Assembly (NCBI GenBank): GCA_050084515.1
Contig: CM114273.1
Span: forward strand, 35,092,001 to 35,156,000
DNA from: Blasia pusilla
Lineage: Eukaryota > Marchantiophyta > Marchantiopsida > Blasiales
Reading direction: 5' to 3'
Length of the DNA stretch: 64,000 nucleotides
Shown: positions 21,489 to 34,268 of the stretch, piece by piece
How the letters are laid out: every line of letters begins with the position of its first letter
Numbering within the stretch: the first letter of the stretch is position 1
Notes under the pieces: generated by a model
The model's database searches: none
Told to the model about the DNA's origin: nothing
The model's input: the letters and a program-made list of their open reading frames with translations, nothing else
Position numbers and translations under genes: made by a program

Positions 21489-22313
21489 CCACTTACTTGA
21501 TTTGTAGAATGGTGGCATATTTTTTAATGCTTTCAAATTCGTGTTGAAAATGTGCATCCCGATTCCTAAAAAAATTGTGAAACAATTCCGCCGCGATGTC
21601 CAGATTCCCGACTTCAATACATGGACCTTTTCTCTCCACTACGCTTCATAAGCCTTTTAAATTCTATTTATTAACCCAATTCCCCCTTAAGCTTTCCTAA
21701 CAACACTGTTGTCGGTTCTGGTATATCTCTCTACATTCCGATGAGTCCGATCCGGCTTTCGTTAGGTGGTAACGCATGATCACTCTCAACGTTGAAGAAT
21801 TGAGTTTATGTTGTCACTATTCTCTAAGCGAGTAACTCGTATTTCACGATTAATACGATCTGGCATTTGGAACCTCGTTGTTTGTAAGTATCACCAGAAT
21901 ATATTTGTAAATTTGAGGTATTATTTTGACCATCTGGAAAATACATGTCTGCCTCACACTCCAATCCTTTTACTTAATAAACCAGTATGATCTGAGTATT
22001 CGTGCAAAGTTCATAACTACCGTTTCTCCAAATTTTTAAGAGATGGGAAATGTAACTTAGTTCAGAGAAGACACATGGATATAGTGTGCTTTCATTCTGA
22101 GGTCAGAAATTCTCAAGGGTTCCGGACCTTCCTGTGGCTCTCCTTCCCTGTCGTCACTCATCAGGACAAAAATCAATCCTTGCAGATGGAAAACTAGAAC
22201 CTAACCCCACCGTACGTGGCCTTACAGCCTCCAGAGTCCAAGAGTCCAGAAGGTTCTCGGAGCCTCGATCCGTTGCATCCTAGGATCCATAGGTTCCTAT
22301 GCCTAGTGCGTGG
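21489..22313. other. No recognisable gene
   Basis: About 825 bp of unique-looking sequence between the orphan gypsy 5' end and the LINE piece. Short open frames only. Confidence 0.5.
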
Positions 22314-22762
22314 CACACCTAAGAGAGAAGGATGGGGAAGTCCAAGACGTAACAGCAAAGCTGTCGAGAATATACTTCGAGGGAGACAAAATGGAAGAAT
22401 AAGAGGATTTGCAGTAAGCCACACCCCCCCTCTTGTACCCACACATGAACGTAGACGAGCTCGATTAGCGTCACAAGATGCCTCGGAGAGAATGCTGGAA
22501 AAGTTAATATGATGCAGATTCTCGGAGATATGCTCTTGAAGTTGATTAAGCCCTTCCGTAGGCAGTTGACTGAAAGGGGGTAGAATATCTTGTGTAGCAA
22601 GAGGAAGAAGAGCTCGTGTAGATCTCAGTTGTTGTCTCCCTCCTCTACATGGGAAATATGATCCATCAAGATAGGTGTATCTCCTTGGAGAAACCTTAAA
22701 GCCATAATCGGTGCTACCAACGCCCAACTCCCCAAAAAGGCTGCGAGAGTAGATGCGACTGT
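22314..22762 (-). mobile_element. LINE L4, 3' part left of G2
   Basis: Collinear with L2 7973-8435 (ggcacacctaagagagaagg to gatgcgactgt), including the segment ending NPLILPFCLP. It stops where G2 begins. The LINE resumes at 56927 on the other side of G2. Confidence 0.88.
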
Positions 22763-23518
22763 TGTCGTGCGCATACATACCGCACACAACATACATCGCT
22801 GGTCACATCTACACCACACAACACCGATCTTCCCCACACACGGGTCAATCCACAAATGTACAAAAATCAACTCATACATATAAATGGAGATCACACAAAA
22901 AAAAATAAAGAGTAGTAAAAACGGCACATCTGGCCTAAAACTCCACTCCTCAATCTACATCGGCATATCGAGCCTCGTTCACCCTATATTATCAAGGAAT
23001 CCGGACGCTAGCACCCTAGTCCTATCTCACACACATACAAGAGAGGTGCTCCAAGGGCCCAACATGAGAAAGATGGCTTAAGAAAGCCATCTTCCTCTCT
23101 TATATAGGGTTGGGAAGAGCCAAAAGGCTCTTCCCCCAAAAATAGCCATCCCCTTGGTAACCTACGCGCACAGGTTACCAAGGGCGGGTGATCTGGTCAA
23201 CAAGTCACCCGACTGTGAAAGACCTCAACATGAAAGTTTTCAGAAACGACGTTCGTGATATCATGGACCTATCCAAAACCTTATCTGACACACAGTGGGA
23301 CAAAGTTACACTCAAGATAGTCTGCTGGCTCCTACGCCCTATCCACAATAGATCTCGGCCTATCGACTACCTAGATGTGACAACTGTCATGCGCATACAT
23401 ATCGCTACACAACATACATCGCTGGTCACATCTACATCACACAACACCGATCTTCCCCACATGGGTCGATCCACACATGTACAAAAATCAACTCATACAT
23501 ATACATGGAGATCACACA
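22763..23518 (-). repeat. G2 3' repeats: A' (22763-22897), B (22898-23382), A (23385-23518)
   Basis: Same A-B-A' order as G1 and G3. A and A' are ~135 bp with only a few differences. The A|B junction reads TGACA-GT-TGTCA in element orientation, a perfect 5-bp inverted repeat around two bases. B matches the 5' block at 56448-56927. Confidence 0.9.
23070..23184 (-). promoter_or_regulatory. G2 promoter: TATA box with three hairpins
   Basis: In element orientation: a 13-bp perfect hairpin (23151-23163 with 23172-23184, cccttggtaacct), then a 10-bp hairpin (23112-23121 with 23126-23135, gggaagagcc), then CCCTATATAAGAG (about 23097-23109), then a 10-bp hairpin (23070-23079 with 23084-23093, aagatggctt) where transcription should start. 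The same set is repeated in the 5' copy at 56610-56740, which would drive the element. Confidence 0.7.
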
Positions 23519-23535
23519 ACCGCCCCCCTAGGTGG
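23519..23535 (-). promoter_or_regulatory. G2 polypurine tract
   Basis: Element orientation CCACCTAGGGGGGCGGT, directly before block A; identical to the tract of G1. Confidence 0.75.
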
Positions 23536-23596
23536 CAATTGGATCCCCCCAACTCCAGATAGAAAACATCACATCTCTCTGACATGACCTACTATC

Positions 23597-24810
23597 CTAT
23601 ACACATCTCAGACACATCCATTGTTCTGTGGGAACCACATCAAGAAGAGGGGTCAGACATGACATATGCCACCCTCGAGAAAAACCATCACATACCAACA
23701 TGGTGGCAGATCCGCACAACATACACCTCAAGCCTGCAAGTACCACTGCCAAACTCGGATCCACCATCCCGTCTACGTTCGAAAGATGACATGGCGCACA
23801 ATTGCGCACATGATCCTTCCCGTCCCCCCAACATGAGGACTCCGATCGGTAATACCTCGTGCACACGTAGGATCGTGCGCCCTGTAGTGAAATCTAGCGT
23901 TGTGGATGCCGCCTGCTGTAAATAAACGTAATCTTCAAGATGAAACCTCCTAATCCCTGGACAATAACCTCCTCCACGAATGGTCGCGTACCTCAATGTA
24001 TCTGTATGCTGAGCAAAAGCTAAGTTCTCAAAGGCCATAGGCATAACTCTACAAAAAACCTCCGCCCTCTGAGAACATGCTTATACCCATACATCTGGAT
24101 CATCAAAATCTAACACCTCCGCCATGTCACGTCGAATTGCTGCAGGTAAATCTAGCTCTCTCCCAAAGAGCAAAAAGTATGGTGAAAATGATGCCAAGGA
24201 TGCTTGCCGACTAAAGCGATAACCCATAGCCAACCATGGCAGCTATAGGTCAACTGTCCTCGCTCCAAGCCGTACTTGCCTAATCCTCTCTTCACTGTCT
24301 GTACCACTCTCTCCACCAACCATCCGCCTCAGGATGATCTTTGGACGTGGTGCGGTGATCTATCAGCGCCTAATCACACAAGGCCTGAAACTCTCCCTTG
24401 AACTTGGTACCCTGGTCAGTCAACACCTCCGCCGGTGCACCAAAGTGACTAAGCACACGATCTAGAGACGCATAAGCTGTTCCCTAGCTCGCCTTGTCCG
24501 GTAGTGCCACCAACTCTATCCACTTGGAGAAATGCTCCACCATGACCAACACGTACCTATGATGACGCCCCGTCAATGGCAAAGGTCCCGCAAAGTCTAA
24601 ACTCCATCGATACCCTAAACCCATAATAGGCAACGGATGTAACTACAGAGTGGGAGCATTGAAGGATGCTCGCACTCTATCACATAGCATACATCTGGCC
24701 ACAAACTGCTGTACCCCAGTTTGGATGCCGCGCCACCAATACTGAACCTGGAGTAAGCTGTAAGTATGCTTTACTCCAAAATATCCGAACTTCTCATGGG
24801 CATGTTGCAC
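23597..24810 (-). pseudogene. G2 integrase with damaged PHD finger
   Basis: Collinear with G1 9302-10551. The DDE core and HHCC domain are present but shifted among frames. The PHD finger (23597-23866) reads CMLCGSATMLVCDGFSRGWHMSC...WMCLRC. It has lost about four residues between the second and third ligands, and the fourth Cys is Phe, so zinc binding should fail. The VYLQQAASTTLD segment lies at 23880-23960. Confidence 0.82.
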
Positions 24811-25966
24811 TACACGTGCTCGCTAGGAAGGATGAGATACCACTCGTATCCTACCATCTCCCCATACCCGCAAAATGTGAGTCCCCTCCCACCTGAACCT
24901 CCTGGCTCTCTGTAGGATCCGATCCCGCTCCCTAGCACTCACTGTGATCCTTATGACGCTAGTGTGCGCAAGAACTCCATAACCTCCACGTTGTCACGGA
25001 TATCACGACCACCTGTCGCCTCCTCACTGACCTCCGGATCCAAAGACTCATCATCCAACCCCACCACTGGAGTCATCACGTGTGGCTGACCTGCCATAGT
25101 CAACCAACAAAGATAGGCAGATGCATGCCAACCAGGCATCATCTCCTCATCACTCTCTCCGTGCCATCGAGCTCCTGTGTCATCTCTCTGACTCGGACAT
25201 GGGTTACGACTCAACCCATCCGCATCCTAGTTCAGCCGACCTGGCCTATGAACCACCTCAAACTCATACTCCTATAGTAATAGAGCCCACATGGCAAGCT
25301 TTCCCGTAAGCTTGTCGGACTCCATCAACCTCAACGGCTGATGATCAGTGATAAGTGTGAAAGGGTTGCCGAATAAATAGCACCTGAAATGTGCCACGGA
25401 CCACACTGCAGCCAAGCACTCTCCCTCGTAGGAGCTCTACTTTGCCTCTGCAACATTGTTCGATCGGCTCGCGTAAGCCACAACGAACTCCCTCTCCTCG
25501 TCATCCCTCTGAGTAAGCATTGCTCCTAGACCCAACATGCTCCAATCCGTATGTAACTTGAATGGGCGATCCCTAACCGGCCTCTGTAAAATGGGTGAGG
25601 ACGTCGACCTGTCCTTGAGCTCTGAAATGCTCACTCCTGATCACCTCCCCACAACCAAACCTAATCAAGTCTCATCAACAAGGTCAAAGACTTTGCGATC
25701 GCACTAAAATCCTTGACATACTATCGATAGAAGTTTGCCAGTCCAAGAAATGCGATAGATGTTCGCCAATCCAAGATCAGCGTATCACTAGCCAACTCAA
25801 TCCGTATCCCGAGACCCTTCAAGGTACCCAAGTCTCTCATTCTGAAGGCAAAACAACTGACATGCTCTCTCAGAAACCTATGAACTCGCCGTCGCTCTCC
25901 TCCTATCAACTTGAGACCTATCACAGGCACCCAAGTCTCCATCGTGACCTCACTTGGAGAGGACAC
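24811..25966 (-). pseudogene. G2 RNase H and deleted RT
   Basis: RNase H is recognisable (HTDWSMLGLGAMLTQRDDEE, YASRSNN and the DGLSRN region around 25214). At 25740-25790 the connection segment FLGLANFYR joins directly to the RT N-terminal segment (SDT near 25790, then IRIELASD). This removes the whole RT palm including YIDD, a deletion of about 1.3 kb relative to G1. Confidence 0.85.
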
Positions 25967-25984
25967 AACCTCCAGCTTTGGTTG

Positions 25985-27240
25985 TTATGTAGCAACCCTA
26001 GCCACCTCCGCAACAGCCACTCCACTCTGACCTCCTATACCATGCTCCACATCCAAAAAATGAACATGTGCTACTCTGGCTGCCTTTGCACTCTCTGCTC
26101 GAATGACGTCCCAAGAAGTCCATGGGTGCCTATCTCTCCTCGTCTCGCCCCCAGCCAATGCCTGTACAGACCCTGTAGGCAATGGTCCAACTCGTGGACG
26201 TGACGGCATGGATGACACTCGCATCCGTCTGTGCTTAGCCATACCTAGGCTGACTATCCATGTGAGACAGTTGAGGGCCATCGCGTGCCCCAACACCTGT
26301 CTCCGGGATGCCTCAGTCATCCCTGGCACCGCCATAGTACCGGAAGCGAACCCCATGGCACGTTCGCGCTCATATGTTGTAGGCTCCTCCAATGCTCCTG
26401 TCACCTCATCCCAAATCATGCCTAGCCCTCCCTGACGAAAGGCATGGGATGTTGGGAAGCTCACCAACGTAGGTAAGGCTACGCTCAACTCCCCCACCCT
26501 ATTGGCCATGGCCAACAGAGGTTTATTATCCCATGTCACCACCTGAGATCAACGCCTTGAGCTCAAAATAGCATCCACTGTGAGATGTGGTGCTCTCTAG
26601 ACTCCAGCGTATGCTCGACTCAGTACCTCTGATGGTATCAGGTTCGTCCACTACAGTCATGGACGATGGGCACGTGATCCAACTCTCACCGCATTTAACA
26701 ATACAGCATGTCCCAACGAGGACCTCACCTGATGCACACTCGTCATCACACGTGCACGAGTGTCTCCCAACAATAGCACGTTCTCCAAAATGTACGTTAG
26801 AGAACATGTCTGACTCTCCTGCAAGTGTCATACTACTCGCAGCATCTCCCAAAACATCCTTGACCTCGGATCCTGCAATCCAAATCCTCGGCCAGCTGAT
26901 AAATGACCTTGACATGGCCATCCAGCAATCACCAAATGAATGGTGCCAACTCTATCCAGATCCTGCGCCCCCACCAAAGAGGTGTCGGCGGGTAGTGTAT
27001 GATGATATCCCCATACTATAGATACCGGCAATAACTCAAGATACCTCTTGACCAATCTCGCCACGTCACGTAATGATACTTGCCGTGCGGTCTCATCTCT
27101 CTCCACATAAAGGTACTGATGCACCCGTATGCCCGCCTACAATACTGTAGCCAATCCGGTGCTAATCCCTCCGAAGAGATCTAACACCCTAACACCCTCC
27201 TCTACGCACTGCCACACAACGGGGGTGGTATCTAGTGGGG
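25985..27240 (-). pseudogene. G2 C5 cytosine-DNA methyltransferase domain
   Basis: The best-preserved motif set in the window. Motif I VRVLDLFGGISTGLATVL ends near 27137. It is followed by YLYVERDETARQVSLRD. Motif IV LVIAGWPCQ lies at ~26911-26935, continuing GRGFGLQDPRSRMFWEMLRV. Motif VI YILENV is near 26780. Motif VIII GSRAHRP...WTNL is near 26640-26690. The motif IX/X block PTLVSFPTSHAFRQGG...ERERAMGF, then RRQVLGHAMALNCLTWI, is open from 26542 down to 25985 (185 residues). The Arg-Ser after motif IV and the ENV/HRP motifs point to Dnmt3/DRM-type enzymes rather than DNMT1 or CMT. Two or three frame breaks and a C-to-T stop (CAG in G1, TAG here, just after motif I) inactivate it. Confidence 0.88.
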
Positions 27241-27622
27241 TCAACGTCTCCACTCCAAGAGCCCGATCGCGACGTGACTCTTGCTGCTCCGGGATAAAGG
27301 CATGACTCCACGCCTGCCTCATGAGGTCGTCGGCACTCCTCTGTAGCTCTTGAGTCGTACCCCACACAGTGGTGAAGAGGTCTCGCAAAAATGGGAAGAG
27401 ACACCCCGCCATGGCCTTTCTCTCTGTGGGACTATCCGCTACTGGGACATCCTCCGCATGTGCATTCCCCTCCAAAAACTCTCTTGGCCAACTAACACTA
27501 CTTGTGAAAGTTGCCAACATGGTCATAGACTCGTCTCGTGATCGACCACCTCGTCCCGCAAACTGCACGCATAACTCACTCATCCGGCTGTCACCTGACC
27601 GCCACCTTGGCCGATAAGCAAC
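27241..27622 (-). pseudogene. G2 protease-methyltransferase linker
   Basis: Carries LEGNAHAEDVPVADSPTE and RPRWRSGDSRMSELC, collinear with G1 14061-14436. It ends at the CACTA insertion; the other half of the protease resumes at 53562. Confidence 0.8.
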
Positions 27623-27654
27623 CACTAAAAGTAATGGATGGTTTTTATGACTAG
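27623..27654 (+). repeat. CACTA left terminal inverted repeat
   Basis: CACTAAAAGTAATGGATGG then TTTTTATGACTAG. The reverse complement of the right end gives CACTAGAAGAAATCCTTGG then TTTTATGACTAG. About 25 of 31 positions match. Confidence 0.93.
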
Positions 27655-27850
27655 ACTTTAAGTGACTCGTCAAAAGAATGACTCAAATTATGACTTAAAT
27701 GGTTTAGTCATCAAATTTAAGGTCGTACAACTCACCAAGTCATATGCTTATGACTAACGTAGTTATCAATACCCTTTAGTAGAGACGAGTCATACTTGTT
27801 TTACTCAACCAGTAAAGATGAGTCATAAACAACCAGTGATATGTTTATCT
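27640..27850. repeat. CACTA left subterminal motif array
   Basis: About ten copies of a short (A)GTCAT(A)/(T)ATGAC(T) or GACTCGT/GAGTCAT motif in both orientations within 200 bp. The right end has the same motif at 52880-53530. Such subterminal repeats are the binding sites of TnpA-type proteins in En/Spm elements. Confidence 0.8.
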
Positions 27851-30800
27851 GATTTAATGCTCTAATGTTGGTAGGGATTATTCGAAGCCATTGTGTCATT
27901 TTCATGTTTACATGACCATATCTTTTCATCTAACCATTAGATGGAGATAAGACTTGACACTAGCATTGTAATTAATTTTTTGCACTACTTGAATGGTCGG
28001 GATCTTATATTTAACACCCCATGCTCCTACCAAAAATGAAACACCTCCTTTGGGGTTTAAGATTTTTAAATCCATATATGAGTGGTCATTTGGAGTTTTT
28101 TCTTTCCCCCTTAGTTCCTGGTGTTGGGGTGCCCATGTGGAAAAAGTTTCTTGATTTTTAGAACCCTTGGTGAGGGGAGGGGGGAGAGAATGGGATGTGA
28201 AGAAGGAGGAGGAGGCCTTTGAGTACGAATGTTGGGAGTAGTTTGTCATATTAACATGTAGCTATCTTTTCATCAAACCATCATATGGTGATAAAACTTG
28301 GCACTGACTTTTCTCTTAAGTTTTTGCACTACTTGAACGGTTCTGATATGCTATTGAGCTCCCCATTATCGTGCCAAAAATGAAACACCTCCTTTGGGAA
28401 TTATGATTTTTAAATCCATGTATGAGTGGTCATTTGGAGTTTTTTCTTTTCCCCTTTGTTCTAGGTGTTGGGATGCCCCTCAAGGAAATGTATCTTGTTT
28501 AGGGCATACTTGGTGAGACCTGGTGATGAAGAGGAGGGGCAAAAAAATAGATATGCAAGAGGAATAAAGGCAAAACACAACTAATCTTCCAAGAGTTAGT
28601 TGAATTTTGATGTTTGCAACCTAGCATCTTGACTTCCCACCGTTGGATGGAGCTCAAAACTTAAGGAATATGGAGATGAGAAGACCCTTTTACTTTTGGA
28701 CAGTGTGGATTTTCCATATCCTACTCCATGCTGAATTTATAATTAGGAAACCGCGTTAAGGGTTTTTTTATTTTTTATTCCCTGGCCGGACGTTAATTTC
28801 AAGATTTCATTTTTCCATTGGTATAGTAACACAAAAGTACATCTTGTGAAATTTTTTTATGATTTATAGACATGGTGATGAAGAGGAGGGCCAAGCAAAT
28901 GGAGATGTAAGACAAAGAAAGGCAAAACACGAATAATGATCCAAGTGTTAGTTCAATTTTGATGTTTGCACTCTAGCATCTTGACTTTCCACCGTTGGAT
29001 GTAGCTGAAATATAAGGACTATGGAGATAAGAAGGCCCTCTTACTTTTGTACGGTGTGGATTTTCCATATCCTCTCCATGCTCAATTTAAAATTGGGAAA
29101 TCATGTTTAGGGTTTATGATTTTTTATTCCCTCTTTGGGTGTCCATTTCAAGATTTTCTTTTTCCATTGGTATAGTAGCACATAAGTACATCTTGTGAAA
29201 AATTTTCATGATTTCTAGGCATGGTGATGAAGAGGAGGGCCAAGCAAATGGAGATGTAAGACAAAGAAAGGCAAAACACAAGTAATGTTCCAAGAGTTAG
29301 TTGAATGTTGATGTTTGCACTCTAGTATCTTGACTTCCCACCGTTGGATGGAGTTGAAACATAAGGACTATGGAGATGAGAAGGCCCTTTTACTTTTGGG
29401 CGGTGTGGATTTTCCATATCCTACTTCATGCTCAATTTAAAAATAGGAAACCTTGTTTAAGATTTATGATTTTTAATTCCCAGGTCGGGGGTCCAATTGA
29501 ATATTTTCTTTTTTCATTGGTATAGTAACACATAAGTATATCTTGTGGCAAAGTTTGAGGATTTATGGACTTGGTGATGAAAAGGGGTGCCAACAAAATG
29601 GATATGAAAGAGGAATAAAGGCAAAACATCAATAATAGCTAGTTAAAAGAGCTAGTTAAATTTTGATGTTTGCATTCTAGCATCTTACTTCCCACCGTTG
29701 GATGGAGCTAAAAAATAAGAAATATGGACATGAGAAGACCCTTTTACTTTTGGATTGTGTGGATTTTCCATATCCTACTTCTTGCTCAATTTAAAAATGG
29801 GAAAGCATATTTAGGATTTATGATTTTTTATTACTTGTTTGGGTGTCCATTTGGAGATTTTCTTTTTCCATTGGTATAGCAACACATAAGTACATATTGT
29901 GACAAAGTTTCATGATTTATAGACACGATGATGAAGAGGAGGGCTAAGCAGATGGAGATGAAAGACGAAGAAAGGCAAAACACGAATAATGATCCAAGTG
30001 TTAGTTCAATTTTGATGTTTGCACTCTAGCATCTTGACTTCTCACTGTTGGATGGAGCTGAAATATAAGGAATATGGAGATAAAAAGGCGTTGTTATTTT
30101 TGGCGTTGTTATGTTCGAGTCCTGATTGCATTTTCATTGTATCATGAAGTTTAATTTTTCTCCCACCATTGGATGGTGATGAAACCTAACACACACCAAG
30201 GTCTGAAATCTGTCCACATGTTGAACGGTTCAGATTTGCTAGTTAATTCTCCGTGCTCAAACCAAAAATGAAAGATCAATTTTAGGGTTTACAAATTTTA
30301 ATTCCATTTGTGAATGGTCATTTGTAATTTTTTCTTTTGATCTATGTTCCTGGAGTTGGGTTGCTCCCCTCGGAACAATTTCAAGATTTTAGGACTTATG
30401 GTTAAGGAGGAGGGGAGAAAATAATGGATCAAGAAGGAGGTTGAGGACTTTGAATAGTCTCGTTCGAAGGCTTTGCATTATTTTCATGGTAACATAGTGG
30501 TTTCTTTTCTTTCCACCATTGGATGGGGATGAATATTTTTCCTAGCCTTGATATTAGATTTTTTGAGAACTTTGACGGTTCAGATCTTCTATTGAAGTTC
30601 CCATGCTAATACCAAAAATCAGAAACCTTATTTAGGGTTTACAGTTTTTAATACCATGTGTGAGTGGTCATTTGTAATTTTTTATTTTGGCTTGTGTTCC
30701 TCAAAACGGGTTGCCTCCATGTGAAAAGTTTCAAGATTTAAGGAGGAGGAGGTTGAGGAGGAGAGGAGAAAATGATGCATCAAGAAGGAGGACTAGGACT

Positions 30801-31300
30801 TTGAGTAGTCTTTTTCTTAGGCGTTGTCTCATTTTCATCGTAACATGGTAGTAACTTTGTTTTCCACCATTGGATGTGGATGAATATTTTTTTAGAGCCT
30901 GTCCATTAATATCTTCCACAAATTCAATGGTTCAGATCTACAAGTTAGCTCTCCATGCTCAAACCTAAAATGGAAGACCATTTTTAGGGTTTAGTTCCGT
31001 GTGTGAGTGGTCATTTGATGTTTTTTCTTTTCTCCTCTGTTCCTGGGTTAAGGGTGCCATCTTTAAAAAGTTTCATGATTTTTGGGCCCCATGTGGAGGG
31101 TGCAGGGTACAAAATGACAAGCCAAGAAAGAGTAAGAGGGCGTTGAATAGGATACTTTGAAGTCATTGTGGCATTTTCATGTTATGATGGAGTTATCTCT
31201 TGCTTTCACCATTGGATGGTGATGAAACCTAGCACACAAGGAGGCCTTACATCCGTCCACATGGTCAACGGTTCAGATCTGCGAGTTAGCCCCCCTAGTT
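27850..31300. repeat. ~350-bp tandem array inside the CACTA element
   Basis: A landmark (CCACCGTTGGATGG or CCACCATTGGATGG) recurs at about 27930, 28270, 28631, 28983, 29331, 29686, 30036, 30167, 30518, 30866 and 31208. Most spacings are 340-355 bp; 30036/30167 marks a join. Each full unit also carries the gatttttaaatccatgtatgagtggtcattt or ttttccatatcctac block. No protein coding. Confidence 0.85.
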
Positions 31301-31877
31301 ATGATTTTCAAGTACATCCCGAGTTACAATTTTTTAATATACCCGCGAGCAAAATGTGTCGAATAATCTTCCATATTGTGTTAGAAATAAAAGTGAGGAT
31401 GGTCCTAGGGCAAAGTTTGTTAAAAAATTTTCCATGTCACAAAAAGGAATGTTGATGTGGCATAGAAGAGAATGATGATGTGGCATGGAATGTTTAGACT
31501 CCCATTTCGTCCCAAAGTGTGTGTGTGTGGCGGGAGAGAGTGAGCAGAGAGTGCATTGGAGTATGGGACGTTCAGAGTTCATAGGCGGGAGTGGAGAGTT
31601 CGGAGGTCGGGAGTGGGAAGTTTGAGAGTTTAGGGTGTGTGGGACGTAAGTCAAAGGCTGGAGCTGAGTGAATTCCTCGTGCACGCTTGCTGATCATTGT
31701 TTCGAGTCGGGACTCTGTTCGTGGTGGATTGTGTGCTAAGGCGACAAGCTGAGTTTGCTGAGGTGGTGAGGGCCACTTCCATCTCCGCTTGCTGCATTCG
31801 CCATCCAGAGCAATTCTTTGCTTCTGCTCTCCTTTGATGCGTAATAAGGCATATGGCTCTTTGGAGTTTTCATTGTC

Positions 31878-31882
<5 letters not shown>

Positions 31883-31928
<46 letters not shown>
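31883..31928. repeat. (TC)n microsatellite
   Basis: Uninterrupted TC dinucleotides, about 23 units, at the left edge of the 45-bp direct repeat. Confidence 0.97.
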
Positions 31929-32941
<1,013 letters not shown>

Positions 32942-32969
32942 TAAGATAGGAACATCCTAGATGTTGACG

Positions 32970-32996
32970 GGGGTCAGGTGAGTTTCACCTGACCCC
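32970..32996. repeat. 12-bp perfect hairpin
   Basis: GGGGTCAGGTGA - gtt - TCACCTGACCCC. It lies 29 bp right of the second 45-bp repeat. No run of T follows and no function can be assigned. Confidence 0.85.
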
Positions 32997-34268
32997 ATTT
33001 CATACAGGAAGGAAGACTTTGGTAAGGAGCAAGTAGATTCCTCAACGTGGATGACTTACATTTCAGGAACTTCTTCATCCTCTTGTATCGTAATGTATGT
33101 CATTAAATCTGCACTTTACTTTATTTTTTACCCTAGTGGAGCGCTTCCTTGCTTTCCATACAATAGAACTCTTTTTCATCATAAGGCTTCCATACAGTAG
33201 AACTCTTTTTTCGTCAGAAGGCTGCTACAGTTATGTTTCTCTTTGCAACATGGAGGGTATCCATTTTCAGTAGCATTTTCAAATGAATAATGAGCCTTGG
33301 AAAAAAATTAGTGCTGAATTAACGGGATTTCCTCTAAGGTAACTAAAAAGATTGCTTGTAGTTCCAGAGAATGCTAAATCACCAATCGATCCAGAGTGCA
33401 ATAAGGGAGTGCAGTAGTAATACATTACTATTCTACCCTTTCTTGTTTTGCATGAGGCATACTTCAAGGACTTGGATTTCCTTTGCCACATTTAAAGTTG
33501 TCACATCCAAATAAAATAGAACCACTATTCTTCAGAGATCCTCTCAAACGTTTCCAAGACATGGATAAGTATGTATTTTGAATTGATGACACGCTGAAGG
33601 CATTTGAAATGTGAGCAATGTAGACGTTGATCATGCGGGAGAGTTCAGAAGTGAACTGGTACTTTTGGAGAACAATTCTCAGGGAACATATACTTCTCAG
33701 GGCTTCATGCCTTTATATATATATATATATACATATCGCGCCGACCATGGAACTGGTTGAATTTGGCTCAACTAGTGTTGTGTATTAGGTACATGAGCAA
33801 AGGAAGACTCAAATATCACGGAGGGGACCAAGACATTCACTCCTTGACCTACCAAGTACTTACTTGGACATCGCTTTTCTCCTTGTTCTCCTTGCGCCTT
33901 CACGTAGGTTAGTCACTTGCTTTAGTGGTTAATTTGATGTGAGTATTAGGTGAAATACTATGGTCACTCACAGCACATTAGCTTTATAGTTTGTTTTTCT
34001 AGATCTTCGCTGGAAACATTTATTGGACCAGGGCCATGATGAAGTGTACATATCAAAGGATTGAGTCATTATCTAAAGTTGGGTGTGTTATATTTTTCAT
34101 TTAGTAATGTCGTTGGAAGCGTTGGACAACATCGGTGAGGATTGTTAGTGACGATTGAAATCTCCATCGAGATAAGAACCAAATTAGGTATATGTGCCTT
34201 ATCATACTTGTCTTGACTTCACGTGGGTATGCATTCATCTAATATGATAACTCGTCTAGCCGTGGTTT

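Noticed and set aside
21735-21770. Possible hammerhead ribozyme core (cgatgagtccgatccgg)
   Set aside because: The first core base differs from CTGATGA and the required GAAA after stem II is missing (TTTC is found), so the catalytic core is not present.
27850-31300. CRISPR-like array
   Set aside because: Units are ~350 bp, diverged, without short identical repeats and unique spacers, and lie inside a plant transposon.
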